A DNA stretch of 64,000 nt, from contig JAOSKM010000002.1 of the NCBI GenBank assembly GCA_027493625.1, forward strand, positions 744,001-808,000. The letters run 5' to 3'. Below the pieces are notes generated by a model. It did no database searches. It was not told the DNA's origin and worked only from the letters and a program-made list of their open reading frames with translations. This DNA comes from Planctomycetota bacterium (lineage in GTDB: Bacteria; Planctomycetota; UBA8742; UBA2392). This document shows positions 7,580-15,043 of this stretch, piece by piece. Position numbers and translations under genes: made by a program. Each line of letters opens with the position of its first letter. The stretch's first letter is position 1.

Positions 7580-8707
7580 TCATGCGCCCGCGCGGGCAAG
7601 CAGCAGGCGGGTCACGTAGGCCGCGTGTTTGCGCAGGTTGGCCTTGCCCTCGTTCAGGCTGTCCTGCCGGCGCGCGCCATAGGGGCTGATGCCGAAGGCG
7701 GCCGTGACGCCCGGAATGTTCACCTCGCCGTCCACCTGGCCGGCCAGCACCACCAGCGGCACGCCGACGTTTTTGCAGTCGTCGGCCAGCACGGCGATCA
7801 GCTTGCCGTGGGCGGTCTGCGCGTCGTAGCTGCCCTCGCCGGTCAGCACCAGCGCAGCGCCCTGCAGCAGCCTGCGGAAGCCGATCAGTTCCAGCACGTT
7901 GTCCGCGCCCGGCAGCAGCTCGCCGCCCAGCAGCGAAAACACGCCAAAGCCCAGGCCGCCGGCCGCGCCGCTGCCGAGCTCAAGGCCGTTGCCGCGCAGG
8001 CCCGCCTTGGCCGTCGCCATCGAGAGCATGGCGAGGCCTTCCTCCAGCTTGTGCATGGTGCGGGTGGTGCCGCCCTTCTGCGCCACGTAGCTGCGGCTGG
8101 CGCCATGGGGGCCGAGCATGGGCGCCATGATGTCGCACAGGGCCGACAGCTTCACGCCCTTGAGGCGCGGGTCGAGGCCCGCCGGCTCGCAACGCCGGAT
8201 CTTCAGCAGGTTGTCGCCCGTGGGCGTGAGCGGCGCGCCCGCTTCATCGAAGAACTTCGCGCCCAATGCCTGCGCCATGCCCGCGCCGCCGTCGCTGGTG
8301 GCGCTGCCGCCCAGGCCGATTGACAGCTCGCCGGCGCCGGCGTCCAGCGCGGCCTTGATCAGCTGGCCTACGCCGAAAGTATGCGTGAGGGCCGGGTTGC
8401 GCTCGGGTTCATCCAGCCGCCACAGGCCGCAGGCCTGGGCCGATTCGACCAGCGCGCGCCGGCCGTCGGCGCTCAGCGCGAACTCGGCGTCTACCTCACG
8501 GCCGAGGGGGTCCTGCACGCGGACGTTGCGGCGCTGCGGAAAGGCTTCACGCAGCACGTCGAGGGTGCCCTCGCCGCCGTCGGCAACGGGCAGGCGCAGC
8601 ACGTCGGCCTGCGGCGCGGTGTCGAGCACGCCAAGAGCCAGCGCCTCCGCGGCCTCGGCGGCGGTGCAGCACTGCTTGAACTTGTCGGGCGCACAGATGA
8701 CGCGCAT
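7580..8707 (-). CDS. glxK: Glycerate 2-kinase (GarK/GlxK type 1)
   Basis: A 375-residue cytoplasmic kinase that phosphorylates D-glycerate from glyoxylate, serine or sugar-acid catabolism to 2-phosphoglycerate (or 3-phosphoglycerate in some members). The N-terminus VICAPDKFKQCCTAAEAA and VADGGEGTLDVL (about 42-53) are family signatures, as are GLGGSATSDGGAGMAQALGA (about 130-150) and VLTGEGSYDAQTAHGK (about 284-299). Length fits the family (about 375-380). The end of the start region is bounded by an inverted repeat at 8717-8800. The symbol distinguishes poorly between garK and glxK. Confidence 0.9.
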   Translation of the reverse strand: MRVICAPDKFKQCCTAAEAAEALALGVLDTAPQADVLRLPVADGGEGTLDVLREAFPQRRNVRVQDPLGREVDAEFALSADGRRALVESAQACGLWRLDEPERNPALTHTFGVGQLIKAALDAGAGELSIGLGGSATSDGGAGMAQALGAKFFDEAGAPLTPTGDNLLKIRRCEPAGLDPRLKGVKLSALCDIMAPMLGPHGASRSYVAQKGGTTRTMHKLEEGLAMLSMATAKAGLRGNGLELGSGAAGGLGFGVFSLLGGELLPGADNVLELIGFRRLLQGAALVLTGEGSYDAQTAHGKLIAVLADDCKNVGVPLVVLAGQVDGEVNIPGVTAAFGISPYGARRQDSLNEGKANLRKHAAYVTRLLLARAGA

Positions 8708-8716
8708 GGCTTCGCC

Positions 8717-8800
8717 AGGTTGTAGGGATTAGGTTATAGGTTGTAGGACGACGACGCGGCGGCATCGGCCCTACAACCTATAACCTACTACCTACAACCT
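8717..8800. repeat. Long hairpin of degenerate GGTTGTAGG words
   Basis: The arms 8717-8747 and 8770-8800 pair at 28 of 31 positions around a 22-nt GC-rich loop. Each arm is a run of near-copies of the word AGGTTGTAGG/AGGTTATAGG. The element fills the 98-nt gap between two genes on the minus strand. Confidence 0.85.
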
Positions 8801-8805
8801 GCGTC

Positions 8806-9021
8806 CTACGCTTCGCGCACCAGGTAGAACACGCGGCGCGAGTCGTCCTGCGAGACGGGCTCGGTGATCACGCTGACCAGCCGGTAGCCCTGCTGGGCGT
8901 AGTTGCGCAGCATCATGGACTCGCTGTCCACCCCGGAGAAGCCGGGGTTGTTCTTGTCGGCCTCGTGACGCTCGTGGGCGTTGACGATGCGTTCCACTAC
9001 GAGGTATTCCGCGGCTGCCAT
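8806..9021 (-). CDS. Small conserved-type protein, DUF4177-like
   Basis: A 71-residue soluble product. ATG 9021 is chosen because GGGAGATCACG precedes it, a good ribosome site, while a longer frame to 9078 would enter a repeat. The C-terminal half, NYAQQGYRLVSVITEPV...RRVFYLVREA, has the pattern 'G(Y/W)xLVSV...(F/Y)YL' of small DUF4177-type proteins. Function unknown. It is bracketed by two inverted-repeat elements (8717-8800 and 9045-9112), so its transcription unit is unclear. Confidence 0.7.
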   Translation of the reverse strand: MAAAEYLVVERIVNAHERHEADKNNPGFSGVDSESMMLRNYAQQGYRLVSVITEPVSQDDSRRVFYLVREA

Positions 9022-9044
9022 CGTGATCTCCCTTGTTGATTTCA

Positions 9045-9112
9045 AAGTCCAGAGTACAGCGTACAGAACCGCTACCAACGCAATTGTACTCGGTAGGCTG
9101 TACTCTGTACTT
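9045..9112. repeat. Hairpin of degenerate GTACAG words
   Basis: The arms 9045-9064 and 9093-9112 pair at 18 of 20 positions (AAGTCCAGAGTACAGCGTAC against its near-complement). They fill the gap between the small gene at 8806-9021 and the regulator ending at 9116. The design is the same as the element at 8717-8800, but the word is different. Confidence 0.8.
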
Positions 9113-9115
9113 CCG

Positions 9116-9445
9116 TTACTTGCCTCTTACCTCTCCCATCAGGCGGTCCAGCGCATCAAGGTAGTTCATCAGGGCCTGGCGCCCGGCGGGCGTGATTTCG
9201 TAGCTGGTCTGGGTGCGTCGGCCGAACATGCCCTTGGACGTGCGCACGTAACCGGCCTGCTCGAGTTTCTGGCTGTGCGTGCTGAGGTTGCCGTCGGTGG
9301 CCTCGGTCAGGGCCTTGAGCTCGTTGAAGCTCAGGCGCCCCTGGGTGCCCAGCGCGGACAGGATCGCCAGGCGCACGCGCTCATGGATGATGGGGTCTAG
9401 CTCCAGCGCGGCATGGATCGGGTTGGCGCTTGTCTTACCAGCCAT
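9116..9445 (-). CDS. Winged-helix transcriptional regulator (HTH_27 / PadR-MarR-like)
   Basis: A 109-residue DNA-binding protein. The winged helix spans about residues 20-90: HERVRLAILSALGTQGRLSF, recognition region ATDGNLSTHSQKLEQAGYV (about 49-67) and wing RRTQTSYEITPAGRQAL (about 76-92). It has the pattern of one-domain regulators that repress an adjacent membrane protein gene. It overlaps the 3' end of the upstream membrane-protein gene (9435-10040) by 11 nt, so the two are translationally coupled and probably function together. No effector domain is present. Confidence 0.85.
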   Translation of the reverse strand: MAGKTSANPIHAALELDPIIHERVRLAILSALGTQGRLSFNELKALTEATDGNLSTHSQKLEQAGYVRTSKGMFGRRTQTSYEITPAGRQALMNYLDALDRLMGEVRGK

Positions 9446-10040
9446 AGCGGACTCCTACCCAGACCCCCAGAAGGAAATGCCCCGCGCCAAAGGTGCTGGT
9501 GTACATCACGAAATCCAGGTTCAGGCCGGGGATCACCCCCAGCACACCGCCCAGCAGCGTGAAGATGCCCAGCATGCGCACGCTGGTCAACGAGTGCGCG
9601 CTGGCGGCGATCAGCGCCGCGCCGTAGCACAGCATCCAGACGCCGAAAATGATGTCCAGGTGCCCCTGCAGCGTCAGCCCGGCCGTCAACGCGCCGCCCA
9701 CGGCCAGCGCGGGCAGCATGGCGAACAGCACGCGGCGGCCAAGGCGCGCGGCCAGCGGCTGACCGTCTTTGCGGGCGCGGTACATCATGCCCAGCAGGTT
9801 GAGCGTAACGGAAAGCAGCAGCGTGGAGCCCCACAGGATCACCAGCTTGTGCAGCAGCGTGGTGGACAGCGTCAGGCGCGCCATGGGCTCGGCCGCGCCG
9901 GCCTGGGCGGTGAAACCGGCAGCCAGGAAGGCCAGCACGCCGGATGCGATCAAGGCCGCGCCGGACAGCGAGGTAAGGCGCGAGTTGGCCTCAAGGGCCG
10001 CGCGTATGGTCTGCAGGTCAGTGGCCGAAGTCTGCTGCAT
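9435..10040 (-). CDS. Multi-pass membrane protein paired with HTH regulator
   Basis: A 201-residue protein with about six hydrophobic segments, for example GAALIASGVLAFLAAGFTA (about 27-45), KLVILWGSTLLLSVTLNLLG (about 65-84) and LFAMLPALAVGGALTAGLTL (about 104-123). Family not recognised. This gene is first in a two-gene unit whose second gene is a winged-helix regulator overlapping it by 11 nt. This is a common arrangement for a small integral membrane protein with its own repressor. Function unknown. Confidence 0.75.
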   Translation of the reverse strand: MQQTSATDLQTIRAALEANSRLTSLSGAALIASGVLAFLAAGFTAQAGAAEPMARLTLSTTLLHKLVILWGSTLLLSVTLNLLGMMYRARKDGQPLAARLGRRVLFAMLPALAVGGALTAGLTLQGHLDIIFGVWMLCYGAALIAASAHSLTSVRMLGIFTLLGGVLGVIPGLNLDFVMYTSTFGAGHFLLGVWVGVRYGW

Positions 10041-10092
10041 AAGGCCAGTGTAGTTCGGTCACAAATGGAATCGAGTGTGATGTGCAACCAAA

Positions 10093-10114
10093 GCCCGGGG
10101 TGCAAACCCCGGGC
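10093..10114. repeat. REP palindrome
   Basis: GCCCGGGG-TGCAAA-CCCCGGGC is a perfect 8-bp stem with the flank AACCAAA. An identical palindrome is at 10716-10737. A degenerate inverted partner (CATCCCGGGC followed by GTTGGCTT) is at 10165-10182, just before the transposase gene. Confidence 0.8.
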
Positions 10115-10196
10115 GGCTTACGGTTAAGCCCGACATGGGTGACGTTTTGATCCGTGAACTCGTGCATCCCGGGCGTTGGCTTCATACGCTTACCGG

Positions 10197-10703
10197 ATGC
10201 GTTGGAACGACCCGATCGGGTACCTGATCACGATCACCGGTTACGGTACGTGGTTGCACGGTGACGAACGCGGCTCAATGGATCGCAAACACGGCTTTGT
10301 CGCACCTGACTTCAAGCTTGAGGAACATCGCCGTTCGCACTTGAACCATGATCCGATGAAGTTCGACGCGAACATGCGGAAGGTGATTCGCGAAGCAATT
10401 GAAGCAGACTGCCTCTATCGCCAGCGACACATCGAGGCCATCAATGTGCGTACAAACCACGTCCACGTTGTGGTTCTCACCAGCGAGGACCCATCGCTAG
10501 TGGTGAAGAACATAAAGGCGTGGGCGACACGCCAGCTGCGCAAAGAAGGTCTGGTTGCTGCTGATCGCCCGGTGTGGACGGAAGGCGGCAGTAAGCGTTG
10601 GTTGTGGAACCGGGATGACGTGCGCGCCGCATGTATGTACGTGATGGACTGCCAGGGTGATGACCTGCCCGAGGTGCCGGTCGATTCGGAACCACGGACT
10701 TGA
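10197..10703 (+). CDS. REP-associated tyrosine transposase (RAYT, Y1_Tnp/HUH family)
   Basis: A 168-residue single-strand DNA endonuclease of the IS200/IS605-related RAYT group, which is thought to mobilise REP palindromes. The HUH motif is visible as TNHVHVVVLT (about residues 87-96), and a late tyrosine in CMYVMDCQGDD (about 146-156) is the candidate nucleophile. ATG 10197 is preferred to a TTG seven codons earlier. The start, WNDPIGYLITITGYGTWL, is typical of a RAYT subgroup. It is flanked on both sides by GCCCGGG-type REPs (10093-10114, 10716-10793), its probable substrates. Confidence 0.82.
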   Translation: MRWNDPIGYLITITGYGTWLHGDERGSMDRKHGFVAPDFKLEEHRRSHLNHDPMKFDANMRKVIREAIEADCLYRQRHIEAINVRTNHVHVVVLTSEDPSLVVKNIKAWATRQLRKEGLVAADRPVWTEGGSKRWLWNRDDVRAACMYVMDCQGDDLPEVPVDSEPRT

Positions 10704-10708
10704 TCTGA

Positions 10709-10803
10709 AACCAAAGCCCGGGGTGCAAACCCCGGGCGATTCTCGATGGACTCGCGACCACAGGCCGGTTCGCCCGGGATTGGCATCCCGGGCTTTGGTT
10801 TTG
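10709..10803. repeat. REPIN: two REP palindromes in inverted orientation
   Basis: REP copies at 10716-10737 and 10772-10793 share the flank AACCAAAGCCCGGG and face each other, the definition of a REPIN. They start 13 nt after the transposase stop. The first is identical to the REP at 10093-10114; the second differs only in the loop and adjacent stem bases. Confidence 0.8.
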
Positions 10804-10845
10804 AAAAAAGGGGTCGGCCTGGAGAGCCGCCAAACTCTCCAGGCC
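10803..10845 (-). terminator. Terminator of the BshC-like gene
   Basis: A perfect 10-bp stem (10816-10825 with 10836-10845, GGCCTGGAGA type), followed on the minus strand by GACCCCTTTTTTC. It lies about 80 nt past the stop of the gene at 10925-12208 and next to the REPIN. Confidence 0.7.
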
Positions 10846-10924
10846 GGGTGCACGTGCAACATGGCGTCACACGTACCGCGAATCGCTTTCGATTGTCCTG
10901 CCGGGCGGCCACGCGGGGCCGCCC

Positions 10925-12208
10925 CTACGCCTGTTCCTCCGCCAGGTACACCGCCTGGTGGCGCACGTCGTCGAACTGCAGCACCGCGCGCAGCCCTTCC
11001 AGGAAGTCGGGCCCGTAGAAATCCAGGTAATGCAGCAGGCTCATCACCTCCTGCTGCGGACGGCCGTCGGGCAGCATGTACTGGAACAGCCGGCCCAGCT
11101 GCTTGGCGTTCACGTCCACTTCCCGCGCGGCCTCGGTCACCGCGCGCTGGCGCAGCTTGTCGAAGCCGATGTCGGTGCCGGTCAGCGCCTTCTTCACCTC
11201 GGGCTCGGGGTGGAAGCCCAGCTCCTCGAGGCCCATCTCGAGGCGCAGCAGCGCGCCCAGCACCTGCTCCTTGGCGTGGTTCACCACGCCCGGCACGTCG
11301 TCCGGCAGGTGGCGGCGGCTGGCGCTTTCGGGGCGCGCTTCGCCGGTCAGCACGGCCTCGGGCTGCAGGCCGAACTTGCTGAGCCAGCTTTCCACCTTGC
11401 CCTCGATGATGGTGGCGCTGCTGCCGGGGAAGGGCACGGGCTCACCGGGCGGGATGCCGCCGGTGGGCGAGCCGGTGCCGACGGCGGCCACCATGGGGAT
11501 GCGCTTGAACCAGGTGCGCAGGTTGGTCTCGAAGCCGCCGTCGCGGGTGGGCGCCAGGAAGGTCAGCGCCTCGTCGTCGAACCAGCGCAGCAGCATGCGC
11601 GCCTTGAACACGTCGGGGTCTTCGTCGGCGTCGCGGCTGATCTGGTCCATCAGCAGGCTGCTGAAGCCGGTGCCGGGCAGAGCGCCGCGCAGCATTTTCA
11701 GGTAGCGCTGCAGGTCGCCGCCGCGGAAGCCGATGTCATCCAGCTCGCCGCTGCGCTGCATGATGGCGCTGATGCCGCTTTCGCCCGCTTCACCGATCTC
11801 GAGGCAGGGCCACACCAGGGTGACCACCTTGCCGACGCGCCGGTTGCGCAGCTGGCGCGCGAGGTCCAGCCCGGCCAGCAGGCGCAGCACTTCGTCCATG
11901 CGCGGCGCGGCCACGCCCTTCAGCACCGGCACCACCACGGCGAAGCCCTCGCCGCGGGTGAGGGTGCGCAACGCGTCGGAGTAGCGACGCGACTTGCTGA
12001 CCTGCTTCAGCCACTCGAGCTGCGCTTCCTCGATGGCGGGATCAAGCTTGAACGGGTGACGGCCAAGCCTGCGCGCCATGACCTGGAAGTTGGTGTAGGC
12101 GCTCTTGGGCAGCTTGCCGCGACGGCGTGACAAACGCGCCAGCGTGCGCGAACGTGATGTCACGTCGCGGGTCGTGGTGAGCGGAAGTTTTCGCACGCGG
12201 TACGCCAT
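10925..12208 (-). CDS. BshC-like protein (bacillithiol cysteine-adding enzyme family), shortened
   Basis: A 427-residue protein. The C-terminal half follows the BshC pattern: PFPGSSATIIEGKVESWLSKFGL (interrupted pattern, about 265-290), a helical coiled segment, then MLPDGRPQQEVMSLLHYLDF and YGPDFL near the end, matching the family's LPxGxxQER...YG motif. BshC adds cysteine to GlcN-malate in bacillithiol synthesis. However, the protein is about 100 residues shorter than usual, and the N-terminal TGQQPGLxGGP motif is not found; the corresponding region reads GEGFAVVVPVLKGVAAP. It may be a divergent or inactive homologue with another role. ATG 12208 is used; no clear ribosome site. Confidence 0.55.
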   Translation of the reverse strand: MAYRVRKLPLTTTRDVTSRSRTLARLSRRRGKLPKSAYTNFQVMARRLGRHPFKLDPAIEEAQLEWLKQVSKSRRYSDALRTLTRGEGFAVVVPVLKGVAAPRMDEVLRLLAGLDLARQLRNRRVGKVVTLVWPCLEIGEAGESGISAIMQRSGELDDIGFRGGDLQRYLKMLRGALPGTGFSSLLMDQISRDADEDPDVFKARMLLRWFDDEALTFLAPTRDGGFETNLRTWFKRIPMVAAVGTGSPTGGIPPGEPVPFPGSSATIIEGKVESWLSKFGLQPEAVLTGEARPESASRRHLPDDVPGVVNHAKEQVLGALLRLEMGLEELGFHPEPEVKKALTGTDIGFDKLRQRAVTEAAREVDVNAKQLGRLFQYMLPDGRPQQEVMSLLHYLDFYGPDFLEGLRAVLQFDDVRHQAVYLAEEQA

Positions 12209-12762
12209 CGCAATCCACAACCTTCAAACACACCGGCTCGGCCATCACCGTGCCATGGATTCTAACAGCATACGATACGGGGGCGACATGCGTGGAAAGG
12301 CCGTAAATCAGGGGTTTTAAGCTAACTGCCGCTATTGTTTCGGGTTAGGCAGATTCAAAAAAATCGCCCACGGCAACGTTGGCGTTTTGTGGATATTGTG
12401 CGGATTATTCCAGGGTGTCTGTCAGAAACTCCGTAAGCTGCCAAAACTAATGACCTTCTGCTGGGTGTGTCAGAAGTCTTGTGATGATTGTCTCTTTTCG
12501 TGCGGCGGTCAGTTTGCTGTTGACAGATCGTGGGTAAACTGGTCCGGATTCCCGCTTCCGGCACATTTTTTCCGCGGGCCATCGCCCTGGAATCCTTATG
12601 CCGCGCGGATTTCGGGGAAAGCCGTAAGAACCCGACGATTTTTTCCGTCTTCCGACTCGCGCCACGGCGCGTTTGGGTTTACATAGGCACCCTTGTGGAT
12701 CGCGAAAACGATTCACAGGGAACTGGCACTACCTCACCGCACCAGAGATTCGGGAGACACAC
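12209..12762. other. Relatively AT-rich intergenic region
   Basis: Between the divergently transcribed BshC-like gene and the small acidic protein gene. It is visibly richer in A+T than its surroundings (runs such as AAAAAAATCG, CATTTTTTCC, GATTTTTTCC). A TTGACA at 12520-12525 has no good -10 box at 17 nt. Short frames here lack homologous features or ribosome sites. Promoters in both directions are expected. Confidence 0.4.
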
Positions 12763-13119
12763 TTGAACGACAGAACCAACATCTACATCGACGGCGAGCA
12801 CGCCGCCACGATCGAAGGCCTGCAGCACGATCTCCCCTGGCATTACGGCACGCTGATCCCCGGAGAAGCCTTCGAGGAACTCAAGGAATCGCTCGAGACC
12901 GCGCCCTGGAGCACCGGCCAGGAAGGCGCCGTTGAACTGGTCGCCGGCCAGGACACCGTCGATCGCGTCAGCTGGGGTGCGGAAGTCGACAGCTCCGAGA
13001 TGATCACCAAGCTCACGCTCGCGCAGTTCACGCCGGGCGGCCCCTGGGAACTCGAGTTCACCTGCGAAGAAGAAGAGGGCGCCGAGGCCAGCGACGAAAC
13101 AGCCGAAAACGCGGCCTAG
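12763..13119 (+). CDS. Small acidic protein of unknown function
   Basis: A 118-residue cytoplasmic-type product. TTG 12763 is chosen because GGGAG lies seven bases before it and the conserved-looking sequence NDRTNIYIDGEHAATIEGL starts there; the longer open frame upstream is not convincing. The C-terminus is very acidic (EEEEGAEASDETAENAA). Several short beta-strand-like segments are visible, but no known domain. It has its own strong terminator (13135-13161). Gene reality is supported by the ribosome site, codon usage and the terminator. Confidence 0.65.
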   Translation: MNDRTNIYIDGEHAATIEGLQHDLPWHYGTLIPGEAFEELKESLETAPWSTGQEGAVELVAGQDTVDRVSWGAEVDSSEMITKLTLAQFTPGGPWELEFTCEEEEGAEASDETAENAA

Positions 13120-13134
13120 ACGTGCAGGATCACA

Positions 13135-13161
13135 AAAGCGGCGGGCACGTCCCGCCGCTTT
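13135..13161 (+). terminator. Rho-independent-like terminator
   Basis: A perfect 11-bp stem (AAAGCGGCGGG pairing with CCCGCCGCTTT), loop CACGT, followed by CCTTAATTAA. It lies 15 nt after the stop of the small acidic protein gene. Confidence 0.75.
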
Positions 13162-13304
13162 CCTTAATTAACCAGCCTCACGCCAAGGAACGAAGGGACG
13201 TGCGTGATTGAAACGCATGCATGTCCATCGATCGTTCGCTGGGCCGCAACGTGCAATCACGAGCGCACTGGCGCCTGTTCCCTTCACGGCCCGTGCGAGT
13301 GGCA

Positions 13305-14560
13305 GGCGGGCAACGGTGAGCCCTTTGCGCCTCCGCGCCCCCGCGTGGCTTAGGCCTTGCTTCGTGTACTTCGTGACCTTCGTGGATAACCGCAGTTGCT
13401 TTTTCAGCCATGCACCACGCGCGAGAGGCTGAGCGCAACTGCTGTTGTCCACCAAGTTCACGAAGAAACGCAACTGCGAGGGCCACGCGAAGGCGCGGAG
13501 GCGCCAAGAATCATGCGGCATGCGAACGCGCCTCGTGTCAGGGATCGGCATCAAACGCCAGGACGCCAAGAACGCCACGGCCTTTCCGTTGCCTGCGCGT
13601 CCAAAAGCCGATCGGCGTGCCCAAATGTTTGAGCCGTGGCGCGCCCTGGCGCCCTGGCGTTGGCTTGTTTCCCGGCCGCGCGATTGTTGGGCGGGCAACG
13701 GTGAGCCCTTTGCGCCTCCGCGCCCCCGCGTGGCTTAGGCCTTGCTTCGTGTACTTCGTGACCTTCGTGGATAACCGCAGTTGCTTTTTCAGCCATGCAC
13801 CACGCGCGAGAGGCTGAGTGCAACTGCTGTTGTCCACCAAGTTCACGAAGAAACGCAACTGCGAGGGCCACGCGAAGGCGCGGAGGCGCCAAGAATCATG
13901 CGGCATGCGAACGCGCCTCGTGTCAGGGATCGGCATCAAACGCCAGGACGCCAAGAACGCCACGGCCTTTCCGTTGCCTGCGCGTCCAAAAGCCGATCGG
14001 CGTGCCCAAATGTTTGAGCCGTGGCGCGCCCTGGCGCCCTGGCGTTGGCTTGTTTCCCGGCCGCGCGATTGTTGGGCGGGCAACGGTGAGCCCTTTGCGC
14101 CCCCGCGCCCCCGCGTGGCTTAAGCCTTTCTTCGTGTACTTCGTGAGCTGCGTGGATAACCGCAGTTGCTTTTTCAGCCATGCACCACGCGCGAGAGGCT
14201 GAGCGCAACTGCTGTTGTCCACCAAGTTCACGAAGAAACGCAACTGCGAGGGCCACGCGAAGGCGCGGAGGCGCCAAGAATCATGCGGCATGCGAACGCG
14301 CCTCGTGTCAGGGATCGGCATCAAACGCCAGGACGCCAAGAACGCCACGGCCTTTCCGTTGCCTGCGCGTCCAAAAGCCGATCGGCGTGCCCAAATGTTT
14401 GAGCCGTGGCGCACCCTGGCGCCCTGGCGTTGGCTTGTTTCCCGGCCGCGCGATTGTTGGGCGGGCAACGGTGAGCCCTTTGCGCCTCCGCGCCCCCGCG
14501 TGGCTTAAGCCTTTCTTCGTGTGCTTAGTGAGCTTCGTGGACAACCGCAGTTGCCTTTCC
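13305..14560. repeat. 385-bp macro-repeat in 3.3 tandem copies
   Basis: Copies begin at 13305, 13690, 14075 and 14460 (partial), spaced exactly 385 bp and nearly identical. Copies 1-2 and 3-4 differ by a few shared substitutions near the CTTCGTGTACTTCGTGA block. Each unit contains two nested sets of facing inverted arms: GCGCCTCCGCG...CTTCGTGACCTTCGTGGA against its complement about 70-150 nt later, and CGCCAGGACGCCAAGAACGCC against GGCGCGCCCTGGCGCCCTGGCG. Open frames here are by-products of the high G+C repeat. Non-coding. Confidence 0.92.
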
Positions 14561-14608
14561 GTCCAGGGGGCGCAGGAGCGGATAGCTGCAAAGGCGGTTG
14601 TCCACTAG

Positions 14609-14772
14609 TACGCCGTCAAACAAGTCTTAGGGCAGTTGCAGGTTTCGAACGACGGGGTAACCGCTAAGAGCCGCAAAGGACCGCTAAGTTCTGTAACTTC
14701 GCGGTGCTTCGCGGTTGTACTTGTTGCCTGCTTTCAACTGGCGGAAAACTTGCCTGACGCTGTACTAAGGAC
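14609..14772. repeat. Dispersed inverted-word element, short version
   Basis: Begins TACGCCGTCAAACAAGT and ends CTTGCCTGACGCTGTAC plus TAAGGAC. Both ends match the larger element at 34339-34784. Between them are facing arms GGTAACCGCTAAGAGCCGC and CTTCGCGGTGCTTCGCGGTT. Confidence 0.75.
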
Positions 14773-14895
14773 ACGAAGTTCATGAAGCAAAGCAACTGCG
14801 AGGGCCACGCGAAGGCGCGATGGGTCATGCGTGCTTCAACGCTTGCCTGCGCGTCCATCGGCCGATCGGTGTGCCACGCCGATCGGGCCGGGGCG
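14773..14895. repeat. Degenerate fragment of the 385-bp unit
   Basis: Contains ACACGAAGTTCATGAAG, GCAACTGCGAGGGCCACGCG and GCCTGCGCGTCCATCGGCCG, which match the right part of the 385-bp unit (for example 13450-13610) with a deletion of the middle. It marks an older copy. The following 150 nt up to the next gene show nothing further. Confidence 0.6.
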
Positions 14896-15043
14896 TACCC
14901 CGGCGCCCAGTTCCTCCTTACGGATTCGCGAAGGATGACGCCGCTTGCTCAATGCGCGATGGCGAATGTTCATTCTGTTTGGTGTTCCACCGCTTCCGCC
15001 TTACCTTACATACAGCCTCACGGAGTCGCCCTCAGCCACCCAC

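Noticed and set aside
13305..14560. CRISPR array
   Set aside because: The unit is 385 bp with no short constant repeat and variable spacer pattern, and no cas genes are nearby.
13396..14608. Series of identical 78-, 135- and 181-codon frames
   Set aside because: They recur every 385 bp because the DNA repeats; no ribosome sites, frames exist on both strands, and content is word-like repeats.
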